DNA of 64,000 nt from Caprimulgus europaeus (lineage: Eukaryota > Chordata > Aves > Caprimulgiformes > Caprimulgidae), in assembly GCA_907165065.1 (NCBI GenBank), contig OU015523.1:26253834-26317833 (forward strand). Direction: 5' to 3'. The notes beneath the pieces are model-generated. The model had not been told where the DNA came from and ran no database searches. It saw only the letters and a list, made by a program, of their open reading frames with translations. Shown here piece by piece: positions 47,952-59,931 of the stretch (position 1 is the first letter of the stretch; the number at the start of each line of letters is the position of its first letter). The position numbers and the translations under genes are program-made.

Positions 47952-50900
47952 CTTGAAAATAAAAGGGAAGTAGAAAAAGATAAGGTTAAATCAGACTTTT
48001 ACCCTGCTCTTATTTATAGCCACATGATGCTGGCTGTCAGCATTCACTAAATTCATGCAGTTTCCCTACTCTGAACCTAAGCCAGTGAATATTATTATCC
48101 ATCTAATTGAGATATTCACAAATTAATTATTTTTCTTCTTGAAAATGGCAGAAGCTAAGCCCTGACACAAAAAAAACAGCTTTCACTTCTTTTTTGCATG
48201 CAAAGGAAGACTTCAGTTAGTCTAGAGAAAGTAGTGTTGAAATAGGCTAACGAGTGGCTGGTTTACAGGATGCACACTACAGAAAGCAGAATTATCAGAA
48301 GCTGTGTTCTGAACTGAGTCTGAACATCGCACTTTAAAAGCATGAAGTCCACTAGTCCTACCAGGTTAAAGGTTCATTTTCTGCACTTGCTATAGTGACA
48401 AGTTAGGATTAAAACTACACTTGTAATCTCTTCAATAAAAATTTAGTTTTAGGACCAAAATTCATTCGCAAAGGCAAAAATACAAAAGGTAGCAATCAGC
48501 ACCCGTAAGACAGCAGTGTTATGTGTCCTCCAAAAAGACAGGATTTACCATGTGCTTGTCAATATACCCATGCATGCACTCACACACAGATGCCTCTGCT
48601 AGAGAAACAGAGCTTACTGCATCCTATTTTTCAGGTTCATCTTTCCAGTCATCCTTATCCCAATGTCCTTGTTGCTTAGGGGCTTTTGGACCGCCTGCTG
48701 TTTTTGCCATAATAATCTACAGAAATTTTACATGCAAATACATTTTTGCTAAAGTTCCACGAAATATATAAAGTTAAGATTTTTGTCATTAAGATTACAA
48801 CCTCTATTTTTCCTAAAAGTTGGATTTTCACGTAAAAACAATGTATGAGAGAAGGTTTCTTATGTTAAGTTCCTACAGAAGTTAGGATAATCTTCTGGAT
48901 ACAAGTATCAACCATCAAATCTTAAGATAAAAAAAAAAAAGAAACACTAATAGTGGTCCTATGGAAGCAGCAACATTGCAGCATCCCAAATTACGAGCTT
49001 GTGAACAAATTGCTTCCTGGCTTTTAGAAATAAATAAACCATGTTTTTAAATATATTTGAATGCCTTGCATTCCCAGAAGATCCAGATATTTTGCATTAG
49101 CATTCTGCACACTGAGTTAAGAGTTTCAATTCAGCTCCCACATTACATGTAAGCTTACCTGATCTACCCTTAGGACGGTTACTGCTGCGTTAGTAGCTAG
49201 CTTGATACCCCAGGATTTTCCAAGGTATGTGTCTAACACGCCAGCTTCCAACATATCCTTCACAGCAGCAGCTTCAGCCTGTCAAGACAGTGGGAAAAAC
49301 ATTATTCAAAACTTTCTCAGGCTTCTACCTAGCAAGTTATTTGGTTTGAAAGGTTACAGGTTTAGACGAAATTATCACTTTTCTCATCTTCTTTCATCAG
49401 AAAACCTTCTTTCCTAATCCATTAGCAGAAAGACAAAATATGTAATCCCTAAAGACTTATTCTCCATCACATAAGTTCAGTATCTCGCTTTACCTCCCAC
49501 CTAAGTCCACTACACTGCATTGAATTTAAATGCTCACTGATGAAAACAAGAAAAAACACTTCAGTATTACAATTCTAAGAAGTTGTCCTTTTAGACTGTG
49601 CAACACAGAGCTTCAATGATTGTAATTAATTTATAAAGTACGTTTAAATAGAACTGCATAGCAGAGCACCATGTAAGAGATTACTTACCTCAATATCAAA
49701 TCCAACATTTTTGTTCCCTTCCTGATGCACAGCATAAAGCTTGGAGATAACCTCATTGGCCTTTACTCCAGAGTTTTCTGCCAGTGCTCGAGGAATGGCT
49801 TCAAATGCCTCAGCAAACTTCTTGATGGCATACTGGTCAAGTCCAGGACAAGTCTAAAGTGAAGCCAAAAACCATGTCAGAATTTCAAAAACCCTAAGAT
49901 AAGGAGGAGGTATTTCCACCCCCCGTCCCCCATTTTTTATTTATATGCATTAATACACATACAGGTTTTGGTATAAAAGAATACGTATGTATTTTTGTAA
50001 ATCACATATATATTTAAGTACATACAAGCGTGTATGTGTATATAAAAAGGCTAAAAACCCCATCTGCTGTACCTCTCCATAAGACGTGATCTGCTTGGCT
50101 AATTCAATCTCTGTTGCACCACCTCCAGGAACAAGGCGTTTATCCTGTGAACAGACCATCCAAAAATGCAAAGTTTTGTTTAAAGCATCACACTAATTTT
50201 TACTTTTTAGAATTTACATACTCTATGAAGAACACAACAGAACTTTGTCTCACAGAGACTTACTAAGAATCTGCTTCACAACATGCATTTTAAGATAAAT
50301 TTACCAGAGATTACTCATTCATTCCCAAATGTCTTTGAAGAAAAATTGCTTCTTTTATAAAAAGGAAAATAATAATGCAGTGGGGTTTGTGTCTGGGGTT
50401 TTTTGGTGTTTTTCTGTTTGTTTTTTAAAAAAGTAATTTCAAGTCTTTGTTTACTAATAATAGAACTCCTAAATTTTCTCATCTTTTCCATTAACTTGTT
50501 GGGAAATATCATGCAGGAAACCAATCTGCTGTATACTAAGTTTAATATATCAACAAGTGTCAGAAGGTGTGGGGTGGGTTTTTTTTTGGTTGGTTGGTTT
50601 TGTTTTGATTTTTTAAATTAAGGATTTTGTACAACCTTTGGCAGACCAGCATCCACTTAAGAACTCTCAGTCTTTTAAACAGAAAAAGTAATCAACATAA
50701 ATCAGAAGTCAAGACAACTCCTGGAGACAATCATAAACACACAGTCTATGGCTGTTTCTGTCCTCTAAATCAAAATGTGTGCGTTGGAATGTACAGGACA
50801 TTAAGTGTCAAACAAAAGTTTAACAGTTTTTTGCATGCCACCTTCTGAGGAAATACACAAGCATTTCCTTTTGCATTTAAAAAAAAAAAAGGAGGAAAGA

Positions 50901-53900
50901 AAAATATTCAAGTCCACAAAAACTGCTCAGAAAAAACTCTGAAGAACTGAGTTCTTCCATCTATGAAGCTTACTGATAGTACGTGGAAGAAGCATTGTCT
51001 TGTCACCAAGGAACTAGAAATTTAGTTTGCAACCAGCCAGTTCCTCCTGATCCCCACTAAAAACCAAAGCTATCTAGTCTCTTTTCTATGCCTGGTTTCC
51101 AAGGAACATTACAAACATCTAGGGAAATAGTCAACAAAGAGCTGACTGCCAGTAGAAAGTGGCAAAACTAACCTATCTTCAAGAACTCACATCATTACTG
51201 GAGAACTGAGTGCAGTACATGCTGAGCACCATCCTTTATTCACAGTGTATTCACAAGGACATCAGCAGCAATCTTCTCTGCCCTCCACACCTCAGTACTA
51301 CATAGCCTTCTCTACACCTCAAGACTCCTAAGCTGATAATTTCAATACCTGCTACAGCCTTTGTGGCAAACGAGCACAAAACAAGCTCAAGACTTGCCTC
51401 AAACTGATCCACAGCTCAGTTTTGATAATTGAAGTGTTTTGGTTACTTACCCTTGTGAGTACTTTAAAAGTATTTACACCATCATCCACTGCTCTCTCTA
51501 TGTCATCCATCAGATTGTCTGTAGATCCACGAATCAGTATAGTAGAAATGGCACCATCCTCCTTTTCTGTTCAGACAGACATGTGCATTAAGTGAATTAA
51601 GTTTTTTAGAGGTATAACACGTATGATCATCGCAGTTCGACAGAACATACATACCATGCTTAAACACAACAACTTGCGTGTCGCCAACCTCTGACAGATA
51701 AACACTATTGCAGTGACCCATTTCTTCTAGAGTAGGGGGAGTCTGGAAAGAAAAACAAGAGTTAAGAGCTAAATCTGCTCATTAGTTCTCTCCCTTCTGC
51801 TCCTCATTTGAGAAGTCCATACCAGTCTGGGTAGGGCTGTTGCACCAACAGTTTTGCACAGTCTTCTCAGATCCCACTTTGAGTTTAACCTTTAAAAACA
51901 AAAACAGTCTTTCTAGTAACAAGTTTTGAGAACAAATCTTAAGACAAATAAGTAAATATTCTCTTAACTTGGCAGCATTTTGTAAACTAATGACATCTAT
52001 CAACATTTACTACATCAAGTAAAACCCACTCATCTGTTTTTTAGAGTTATCTGTTTTCAGGGATGCTAGGCAAAGACTATTTTCTAAGAATTTAAAAAAC
52101 AAGAAAGTAGTTCAAATATATGGAAATTACCAAACTTCATCTTCTAGTACATAAGACTTGAACTGATCTTTACAACACCTCTGTAATAATCCTTCTTTGT
52201 TGTGCAAGACATTGAAGTATCATGCTCTGTTTCCAGAAGTTCAAATTTTTTGGACAGCACAATAAAGCTACAGCTTTCAACAAGGACCACTTATTTGTGT
52301 GAGATGTGAAAGCTGCTGCTAGTAATTTGACTTTATGTTCTGCAGAATGTATTCCAATTTATTGATAGGTAAGATTTAAGGGCCATAAAAATAACAGAAG
52401 AGTATTAAGAATTAGTTCTTCCATCTATCAATGCACTAGTGATGCACAGAGGCGTATCTCACTATTGCTAAAGCATCACACGAGGACTGTGACCAGCAGG
52501 AACCATTATGGTAGTCTTACACGGCTTTGTGGCCACATCTTTCTTTATTAGATCCATAATTTTTTATACTCTTAATTTCTGTTGTACTATAAGAGTGACA
52601 GTACCATATACACAAGTTAGGACCCAATTAGCTGTCATATAGAGGTGAAAAATTAATAAGGAACATAAGCTATGAAACAACCAAATTGCAGCTCAGGTTT
52701 TGATTCACTAGAAAAACAAGCAGTCTGCATTATTTTATTTCTATTTCATTTGAGAGCAAGAGACAATATGGCAAGTACATTTCGTAAGCCTGATAGATCA
52801 CGTTTTTCTGCTTTTCTAGTACGTACCTGACTAACATAAGATTGTATTTGTTGGCATAATGCAGTGCCATGTCTGCCACTTTGCCACCTGTGACTACTAC
52901 GTTTGCACCACTATCGGCAATAGCTTTGACTTGCAAATCCATTAGATTTTCTTCTCCCTTACTGAAATTCATCAGTTCTTCAGCATTCTTTATAAGTACA
53001 GTCCCCTAGTAAAACATAAACACTGTTATCAATTCACTGGTAACTACACACCTAAAAGTTTTTGACAAATCATTTTGTCTCCCAATCTATCCAGAAACCT
53101 TAAGTCATCCTATTTTATAATACTCCCACCCCTCCCAGGCAACAGGGTAAAAGAAGTCAAAAAAAGGGCAATTCTAAGATTTCTAGACAACCCTGAGGTT
53201 CAGATATTCTAGCACGTACTTTGGCTCAACTAACCCAACAGAACCAACAACACTGCCCCAACTCCAAAAACCCTGTAGTGCAAAATTAGGTTCAGACATT
53301 TCCCATGAACTTTTTTAAACTAATGAACTCAATATTAACAAAGATATCTCAATCACCAAGCGTCAAGAATATTTATAGTTAAGGCTAAAAACAAGAGCAC
53401 ATGAGCATAAATAGATACATAACTTAGTTTGATCTTCCACATACCTTCGTTTCAGTTATCATACCATCAAAAGGACAAGAATACACAGCTATTTTTGCAT
53501 CTTTGACAGAAGTAACATCTCCTTCAGTTTCTTTTTTAAAAACCATGCCATGCAGTACTGAGGAAGCAGAAATACCAGCACCCTGGAAAGAAAGGGAATG
53601 AGGAAAAGTCATATTATTGATCATTTATTGTCAGACAGCTGGACTATCCTTTATGAAAAACAGCCCTTACATTAATTTGAATGTAGCTACTTAAGTCTTC
53701 ATTGCAGCATAAAGAAATAAGATTTAAGCTGATTTAGCAACATCAAATACTGTCCTACAGGTTCCCATTTTAAGATTAGTTGGTGATCCAGGTTAAGGCC
53801 TGTGACATTCACCTTCTGTGCTCAACTTGTTATGTTTTTATTAGCTGGGAAAAAAACCCCAGGAGGAAATTCATAGTAGATATAAATTTGTTCCAATCCT

Positions 53901-56900
53901 ACATATTATACTGAGTCCTAATACCCCAATGTCAAAAAGAATGCAAGGTTAGACTGCTACATTTCTCCCAGCCTGCATCATAACTTCATCTTGTGACTGC
54001 TTCTACAACAAAGATGCAATCAACATCCCTGCATCTAATTAATGTATCTGATTTAGTGTAAACTTTCAATATTGATGTTTTGCTTCTGAAAGCTGCTACT
54101 GAGCACTAAACAAGGAATGTGAAGACTCATTTCCAAAACTTATTATGCATACTAAAACACAGAGATTAGAAAAGACACTTTCAAAGACCTAAAAATTAAC
54201 TTTCATTAAGCTGTTTACCTTAATATTACAGTATAGCTAGCAACTTCCAACTTACCACAATTTTGCACACTCTGATATTATCAACGTTGAAATGACCAGA
54301 ATCAGGAAGAATAGAAACTGTTGGGGAAAGGGGCGGGGGGGAGAAAAAAAAGAAGAAAAAAATGAATCTGTGTAGCTTACTGAATAAAGTAGAACAGTGA
54401 CACTATAAATAATGCCTGGAGTTTTTCTGAAGTACTAAAATTCACTGGTTTGAGATGCCTGTCTAAATGTAAGGCAACTACAATCTGCTAACAACCTGCA
54501 ACAAGAGAAACAGAAATTTTGTTTCTACAACATAGCAATCAGAAAGCAACTTATATTCAGGCTGCTCAGTTAAATTAAATTTGAATATCCATTTATATAT
54601 GTGCATTCAAGAGTGAAGTCTGACCAAGCATATTATGAGAAAACACTTTAGATATGAAAGCTTTTCCTTGGAAACCTAAAGGGAGAAAGCAGTAAATCAA
54701 CACAGCTATAGTCTTGCTCCTATAGTTCTGTGGCTGAGACTAACAGCTTATCTGAACTGTAATTCATCTTCCTAATGATAAAAAGGAGGAAGAAAGATGA
54801 GCTTCTGCTTTAAAAAGACTGGAAAGCTATTTCTATAGCTTAGTAGAACACACAGACGTTTTCTGAGCCCCAATGCCAATGAAGAGTTCAACACAAGAAA
54901 GGTTATACTAATTTCAGAGGCTAAAGCATTCCATCCAATTCAACTTGATAAACTAACCATAACTTTTATCTTGCATTAAGCCATTCATAATGATCATAAA
55001 CAAATCTACTCAGTTTTTGAGATGCAAGCACACACCTGCTCTTGTCCACTTACCACAGGCCTGAGCAATAAGTTTTGCCAAAAAATGTTCATTGCCATAT
55101 TGTTTGCTCATCACTGAAGTGCGCAACAACGAAGCCACTTCTTCAACATCTCGAAGGTTCTTTGCAGAACAGCACACCAAGTCTGGAAGAATTTCCAGGG
55201 CTTTCTTGCAAGCCTTTTCATATCCTTCAATCACCTGTACAGCAAATAATACATATTCACTACACCACTTTACTACATGCTCACACTGCTTATATCTCCT
55301 TTTCAAAGGATCATAAAACCTTAAAAAATGCAAAAGCTTACAAGGGAAGTTCTTCTTCATACACCTCCATCCAAAAAATTAGTTCAGAAGTAGGCACACA
55401 ATTCACAGTATTATGAGCCAAGAATACCGACCAACAGTTACCCGAATTCAAGCTACGTGAATTGTAGTAACAACATAACTTGCCTCTGAAACTGATAACC
55501 CCATCCTCAGAAGGTCTTCTGCTAACTCCAGAAGAACTCCAGCAAAAACAAGAACAAAGTTTGTTCCATCTCCAACTTCTTGTTCTTGCATATGGGAAGC
55601 CATCACGAGCATTTTTGCAGCAGGATGTTGGACCTTTACAAGAAATTATACAGCTTGATTACTAACATCCTACCTAGACCACAGCTCCAGGTTTTTCTGT
55701 CTCTCCAGTGTAAGCTCCCTTATTTTCAACTGTATCTAAAGATACTAAGAATGTACATATTGGAAAAGAAGCAGAGATAATCTTAATTGTCTAACTTCCC
55801 TAATAAGCCTAAGTACAAACATATATGGGGGGGAATAAAAATGAGAGAACTGAACATTCCCCCTACGACATGAAGGAGACGTCCTTGATACTGGTCTGCG
55901 TTGTTTCTACAGGATGCAGCTTCACAATCAAGCTCTGTGACAGGAAAGCAGCCTCAACCTCAGACCTTCAAGCTGAAGTCCTATGTGTAACATGCAAAGT
56001 AGACATCTAAACCACAGTTAATTCTAGGGTTTTTTTCTGCTTAAAGATCGCACTGCTTTCCCCTTCTTTCAAAGAGATGCAATAAAAATGCTGTATTCCT
56101 GAATATAATTAGAGCAGCTGTCATTTTATCCCAGAAAGTAACAGGCAAGATTCACTATATGAAGTAACTAGTCCACAAATGATTTTTTAAAAACAGAACT
56201 TCCACAGTTATTCTACTTCCACCAAACACTAACACAATGCATTAAGTAAGGAAATACTTAATACTTGCACTACTTCTATCAGTAAGTACAGAATTCAGTA
56301 AAATATTATTTGTGTGTGATACAAATGTTAATTTGATAGTAAAAGAAAAGTTAAGACAGGTCAAGTCAGTAAGAAAACTTACCTCCAGCTCTCTCAAGAT
56401 AGTAGCAGCATCATTTGTAACAAAAAGCTTCTCCAGATGATTGATAACCATTTTGTTCATTCCTAATGGGGGGGAGGGAAGGAGGAGGGGAGAAATATTA
56501 AGAAATAATTCACTAGGCAAACATCATTTTGTACATAGATGCTGCTTCATAACTTTCAGGTATATCTTACACATTAAAATGCTAGCCCTGTTTATAATTT
56601 AAGAACCTAAAACATTTTTGCAAAATAAAGCTTGAAAGTGTGTTACATTAAGGAGAAAACAATCATTTCTAAATAAGCAGTTTTCAGAAATATTAGTACT
56701 TAATTTAATTAATCAATACTGGAGAATACCTTTTGTTTCTGTATACCTGACTGGACATAGTATGGTTATGTTCATTATGACAATCTACCAAGTTATTGCC
56801 TTTCTCTTAATTTCTGTAGGTCTTCCATATAGCAGTAAAGAGGTCACAGTAACTGCTACAGAAACCTGGCAAAGGCAGGTACACTATGCATAACTCCAGA

Positions 56901-58832
56901 GCCAACCAGGTCTGATCTGTATAGCCACAAAGACTATATTTAGAGTTCTAGAGCAAGTCCAATGTGCTTCCTCAAGAAACAAACAGTTGCTTCTTTGTCA
57001 AGGTAGTTTTAGACTTCAAACATAACATTTTGCTCAATGCTCCACAATAATATTAGGATTTATTTACCATTTGGTCCATAAGCTGTCCGGGTGGTTTGAG
57101 CAAGTTCTTTGCATGCCTGGATGTTCCTATAGACAGCTTCTTCTAGTCCTGAAAAATGCTAAAAAGAAAAATGTTCTGTTCCATATTAGGCTAACAAAAG
57201 AGATTGATGAACTAGTAATTTCTCATCAAAGCAGCAATAACCTGCCGAGTCCATCAAAGTTTTTGACGAATTTAGATTGGATATAAAAAGTTTTAATGGA
57301 AACTAAACCTTACCCAAAGACAGTGAGAGACTGCTCCTTCTCAACTAGGGAGCCCAGCAGGTACAGTAAGTTTCTGAACAAGAATTTGAACAGTGATTCA
57401 ATTTGCAATACAATTTGCATCTCTTAAGTCTTTCAGAAAAGAGAAATAGAAAATAACCAGTACCAGACTGGAGAGGAACAAAGGTTTTGTACACACCTCT
57501 TTACTCACAACTCTATATTCCACAAAAGTCATTTAACTCAGTTCTACATTCAAACACGTGAGGTTTGAAAATTCAGAAGCAGCGTAATTCGTGAAATATG
57601 TGTGTTTGAGAAGCCAATCAGCCTAGCTTCAGTTTGGAAGTCTTATAGAAAAGAAGGAATCCCCAGGAAGGGCCTTAAGAAAAAGCAGAGTAAGATGTAA
57701 GGTATGGCCCATAGAAGAAAGGTATTCTCTAATAATATTTACTCTCTAAATACAAACCAAACATCTCAGAATGCCAGCTGCCTCCTTGTTTTGTAAAAAG
57801 GCAGCTCCTGATGGTTCTCTATTAGAGAATTCAAGGCCAGAATAGCACCTAGGCCACTCTGTTTCCCTGCTCTCCCCTTGCCCTTGATATCTGTCATTCT
57901 TTGTCTCCAGGGAAAATTCTCAAAAGCAAAGCAGAGGAGTTTCTGAGTTGCTAATCTCACTTTCCTTTCTATTAAGTAGCAGCAACCAGAAATTTTCTTT
58001 TTTTATTTTCCTCTGCAATAAAAACCTGCTCGCTTTAAGTCCACACTTTTTCAAAGAAAGCTTCTGCTTTATTAGGCACAGTCCTTGGGTACTACCAACA
58101 CCCGTATTATGTTAACATTAAATACAATGAAAATGGACTTAAGGAAAAAGAATAAATGGAAAATGTGTTACTCTACAATACTGGCAAAGGCACTCCTCTC
58201 ACGGGCACAGCAACAGACAAACACTCAGGGAACGGCCCTAACCAGCAGGACGCTTCTGACCGGATCACTGTGCGGGGCCCGGGGGGATGTCGCTGACCAG
58301 CACCACCGCCCGCTCTCGGTACAGACCGCCCTCCTGCCACCGCTGCCACAGCGACGGCGCGATCCAGGCAGGCAGCTCGGGACGGGACACCCCGCCTCGC
58401 CGCTGCCCTGCGGAGCGGCGGGGACCCCCCGAGCGGTCTCGAGCAGTACCGGCAGCGCCTCCGGGGGGGCGGGGAGGGGGATGGCAGCCCGGCCCCGGCA
58501 GAGCCTTCTCGAACGCCGCGTGCGCCAGGCGCCGCCCTCCTCCCGCCAACGGCGCGGGGCCGAGCAGGGGCAGAGCCCGCCCCGCCACGGCACGGCGGCC
58601 GAGGGGACCCCAGCCAGAGGGCGGAAAGTCCCCCCACCAGGCCGCTGCCCCACCCCACCGGACGCGTGGAGCCGCCGGGCCCCGCGGCCTTCCAGAACCT
58701 TTCCCCCGCCGCCACGCTCAGACTCCCTCCCCCGCCGCCCACTCCCCAAACTCCGCTTCCTCTCGCTCTCACCTTCGCCCCCTCCTTCAGCATCTGGGCG
58801 AAGCCCGGGGCCTTGGGGACGTGCAGCGCCAT
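47874..58832 (-). CDS. CCT8: CCT8 (T-complex protein 1 subunit theta), complete
   Basis: One of eight paralogous subunits of the cytosolic chaperonin TRiC/CCT, which folds actin, tubulin and many other proteins in an ATP-driven double-ring chamber. Starts MALHVPKAPGFAQMLKEGAK; carries the group II chaperonin signatures AYGPNGMNKMV, NDAATIL (about 67-73), the ATP site VGDGTN (about 97-102), GGGATEIELA and the C-terminal tail KPPSGKKDWDEDQND. Coding exons 5' to 3': 58832-58773, 57158-57068, 56462-56383, 55633-55484, 55234-55054, 54317-54256, 53582-53445, 53005-52827, 51889-51823, 51742-51655, 51566-51451, 50144-50073, 49853-49689, 49278-49159, 47951-47874. Sum 1647 nt, 548 residues, the human length. 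One intron (after 55484) uses a GC donor. A second C-terminal exon candidate lies at 48618-48716. CpG island promoter. Confidence 0.96.
48618..48716 (-). CDS. CCT8: Alternative CCT8 C-terminal exon (duplicate of exon 15)
   Basis: Preceded by the acceptor TTTCTGTAG and in the right phase after VDQ. Reads IIMAKTAGGPKAPKQQGHWD then KDDWKDEPEK and TAG (48624). The constitutive exon reads IIMAKPAGGPKPPSGKKDWD then EDQND, so the two are clearly related. Six nt after the stop is a consensus donor GTAAGC (exon end 48618, 99 nt in all), and no AATAAA or ATTAAA was found on the minus strand between this exon and exon 15. That favours an optional internal exon that ends translation early, with exon 15 then becoming 3' UTR; the stop is too close to the junction to trigger nonsense-mediated decay. 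Coding 48716-48624 would give a 553-residue protein. Whether it is expressed cannot be seen here. Confidence 0.7.
49159..49278 (-). CDS. CCT8: CCT8 coding exon 14
   Basis: AEAAAVKDMLEAGVLDTYLG then KSWGIKLATNAAVTVLRVDQ. Ends in phase 0, so it can join either C-terminal exon. Acceptor CTTGACAG, donor GTAAGC. Confidence 0.95.
49689..49853 (-). CDS. CCT8: CCT8 coding exon 13
   Basis: TCPGLDQYAIKKFAEAFEAI, PRALAENSGVKANEVISKLY, AVHQEGNKNVGFDIE. Acceptor CTTTAG, donor GTAAGT. Confidence 0.95.
50073..50144 (-). CDS. CCT8: CCT8 coding exon 12
   Basis: DKRLVPGGGATEIELAKQIT then SYGE; the GGGA motif is a chaperonin hallmark. Acceptor TTCACAG, donor GTACAG. Confidence 0.95.
51451..51566 (-). CDS. CCT8: CCT8 coding exon 11
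   Basis: KEDGAISTILIRGSTDNLMD then DIERAVDDGVNTFKVLTR. Acceptor CTGAACAG, donor GTAAGT. Confidence 0.95.
51655..51742 (-). CDS. CCT8: CCT8 coding exon 10
   Basis: TPPTLEEMGHCNSVYLSEVG then DTQVVVFKH. Acceptor CTTTCCAG, donor GTATGT, phase 1. Confidence 0.94.
51823..51889 (-). CDS. CCT8: CCT8 coding exon 9
   Basis: LNSKWDLRRLCKTVGATALP then RL. Acceptor TTTTTAAAG, donor GTATGG. Confidence 0.93.
52827..53005 (-). CDS. CCT8: CCT8 coding exon 8
   Basis: GTVLIKNAEELMNFSKGEEN, MDLQVKAIADSGANVVVTGG, ending NKYNLMLV. Acceptor TTTTACTAG, donor GTACGT, phase 2. Confidence 0.95.
53445..53582 (-). CDS. CCT8: CCT8 coding exon 7
   Basis: GAGISASSVLHGMVFKKETE through YSCPFDGMITETK, apical domain. Acceptor CTTTCCAG, donor GTATGT. 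Confidence 0.95.
54256..54317 (-). CDS. CCT8: CCT8 coding exon 6
   Basis: VSILPDSGHFNVDNIRVCKI then V. Acceptor CCCCAACAG, donor GTAAGT. Confidence 0.92.
55054..55234 (-). CDS. CCT8: CCT8 coding exon 5
   Basis: VIEGYEKACKKALEILPDLV, CCSAKNLRDVEEVASLLRTS, ending LIAQAC. Acceptor CTGTACAG, donor GTAAGT. Confidence 0.95.
55484..55633 (-). CDS. CCT8: CCT8 coding exon 4 (ATP-site block)
   Basis: VQHPAAKMLVMASHMQEQEV then GDGTNFVLVFAGVLLELAED and LLRMGLSVSE. The donor is GAG|GCAAGT, a GC-AG type splice site. Confidence 0.94.
56383..56462 (-). CDS. CCT8: CCT8 coding exon 3
   Basis: GMNKMVINHLEKLFVTNDAA then TILRELE. The acceptor has a C-rich tract (CCCTCCCCCCCATTAG). Donor GTAAGT. Confidence 0.95.
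57068..57158 (-). CDS. CCT8: CCT8 coding exon 2
   Basis: HFSGLEEAVYRNIQACKELA through TTRTAYGPN. Acceptor TTTTTAG, donor GTAAAT, phase 1. Confidence 0.95.
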
Positions 58833-59260
58833 CTCCGCTCCGCTCGTGCCAGGCACCGCACCACGCTGCGCCGCACCGGGGACGACGGGAGAGACGGCGC
58901 GCGCAGGCGCGATAGGGCAGGCGGGCTGCCCGCAGGCCGGACGAGCTGCGCCCAGGGAAGGTCGATGGCGGGGCGGGCCGGGCGCCGTTAGGCGGCCGGG
59001 GCCTGTTTCCTGCTCCTCCTCAGAGCTGGCGGCGGGTGGCGCTGAGGCCTCGGCTTTCAGCTACAGGGGGGGCCCGTGCTACTTCACAGGCGGGTGCCAT
59101 GGAACACGCTTTGGCAGACAGCTCTCCCTCCCGGCTAAGCCAGCCCAGCCGGCAGCGTGACCGGCGGGTTACCGGCCCCCGAGTCTCTGAAGGAGACCGA
59201 AGGCTGACACGGGTAGCGGTTAGAGACTGCTCGCTGGAGGGCTGGCTGGCTTCTCCAGTG
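58240..59260. promoter_or_regulatory. CpG island / CCT8 promoter
   Basis: GC- and CpG-rich region on both sides of the CCT8 ATG (58832). It extends about 400 bp upstream of the gene. No TATA box. Long open frames on both strands within it are compositional. Confidence 0.75.
58773..58832 (-). CDS. CCT8: CCT8 coding exon 1
   Basis: MALHVPKAPGFAQMLKEGAK, ATG in a GAGATGG context, donor GTGAGA. Identical to the human start over these residues as I recall it. Confidence 0.96.
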
Positions 59261-59931
59261 GCTGGGCGTTTTGCTTCGGTGAATGCAAACAGCCAAAGTC
59301 AATGGTTTCTCTGACTTTCCCAGTATTTATGTAACATTTATGCCATTTAATTAAAAGAGCCCAGTTCACGTTTTTCTACAGTAGATAAGATAGTGTTTGA
59401 TTCATTGTGCTATGTGCACCTCACGACCTCTTTTTGCCAGGGGTGCTGGGTGATGGTGCTTTTCCCCAGGAAACATGGCCATGTGAAGTACTGTGGCAGT
59501 GGCTGGTGTTGGCTCCTTCAGAGCCTTTCCTTCACTGTTCAGTTCAGCATACTCACGTTTCCTAGGCATTTCTCTGTACGTTCAGTGATAAGTGTTCCAC
59601 AAGCAGTTAAGAGCCTTTGTTTCTGCCAATGGCAAAAAATGGTCATAAAACATTGCAGACTCCAATCACGTATTTGGCTTAGTACATGCCTGATTTCTTC
59701 AAGTGGAATTGAAATGTACTGATAGGAAGACTAAGTACAATCAAGTCCTCATTATCCAAGGTAATCCCAAGTAATATTCGTGCTACAGGACATACTGAAG
59801 AGTACTTTGGAGGCTCACCTTGGCAGCTCTACAAGTAGCTGAGGTCCAGGCAGGAGACAGTGGAGCTGCTTTGCGTTTGATAAGTTTTATTAACTTTGCT
59901 TCTGTGCCGCACAAAATAAAACATACTGTTT

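Larger units (their letters stand above)
49854..58772 (-). other. CCT8 introns (between listed exons)
   Basis: Apart from the exons, these are AT-rich and no interspersed repeat family was recognised. The largest gaps are 50145-51450, 51890-52826, 53583-54255, 54318-55053, 55634-56382, 56463-57067 and 57159-58772. The last becomes CpG-rich from about 58240. Confidence 0.55.

Noticed and set aside
48523-48771. 82-codon plus-strand frame over the alternative CCT8 exon
   Set aside because: It is an opposite-strand shadow with no homology; the minus-strand reading matches the CCT8 C-terminus and has splice sites.
58085-59160. Frames up to 276 codons overlapping the CCT8 promoter
   Set aside because: Proline/arginine-rich readings of a CpG island; the only supported coding is CCT8 exon 1 on the minus strand.
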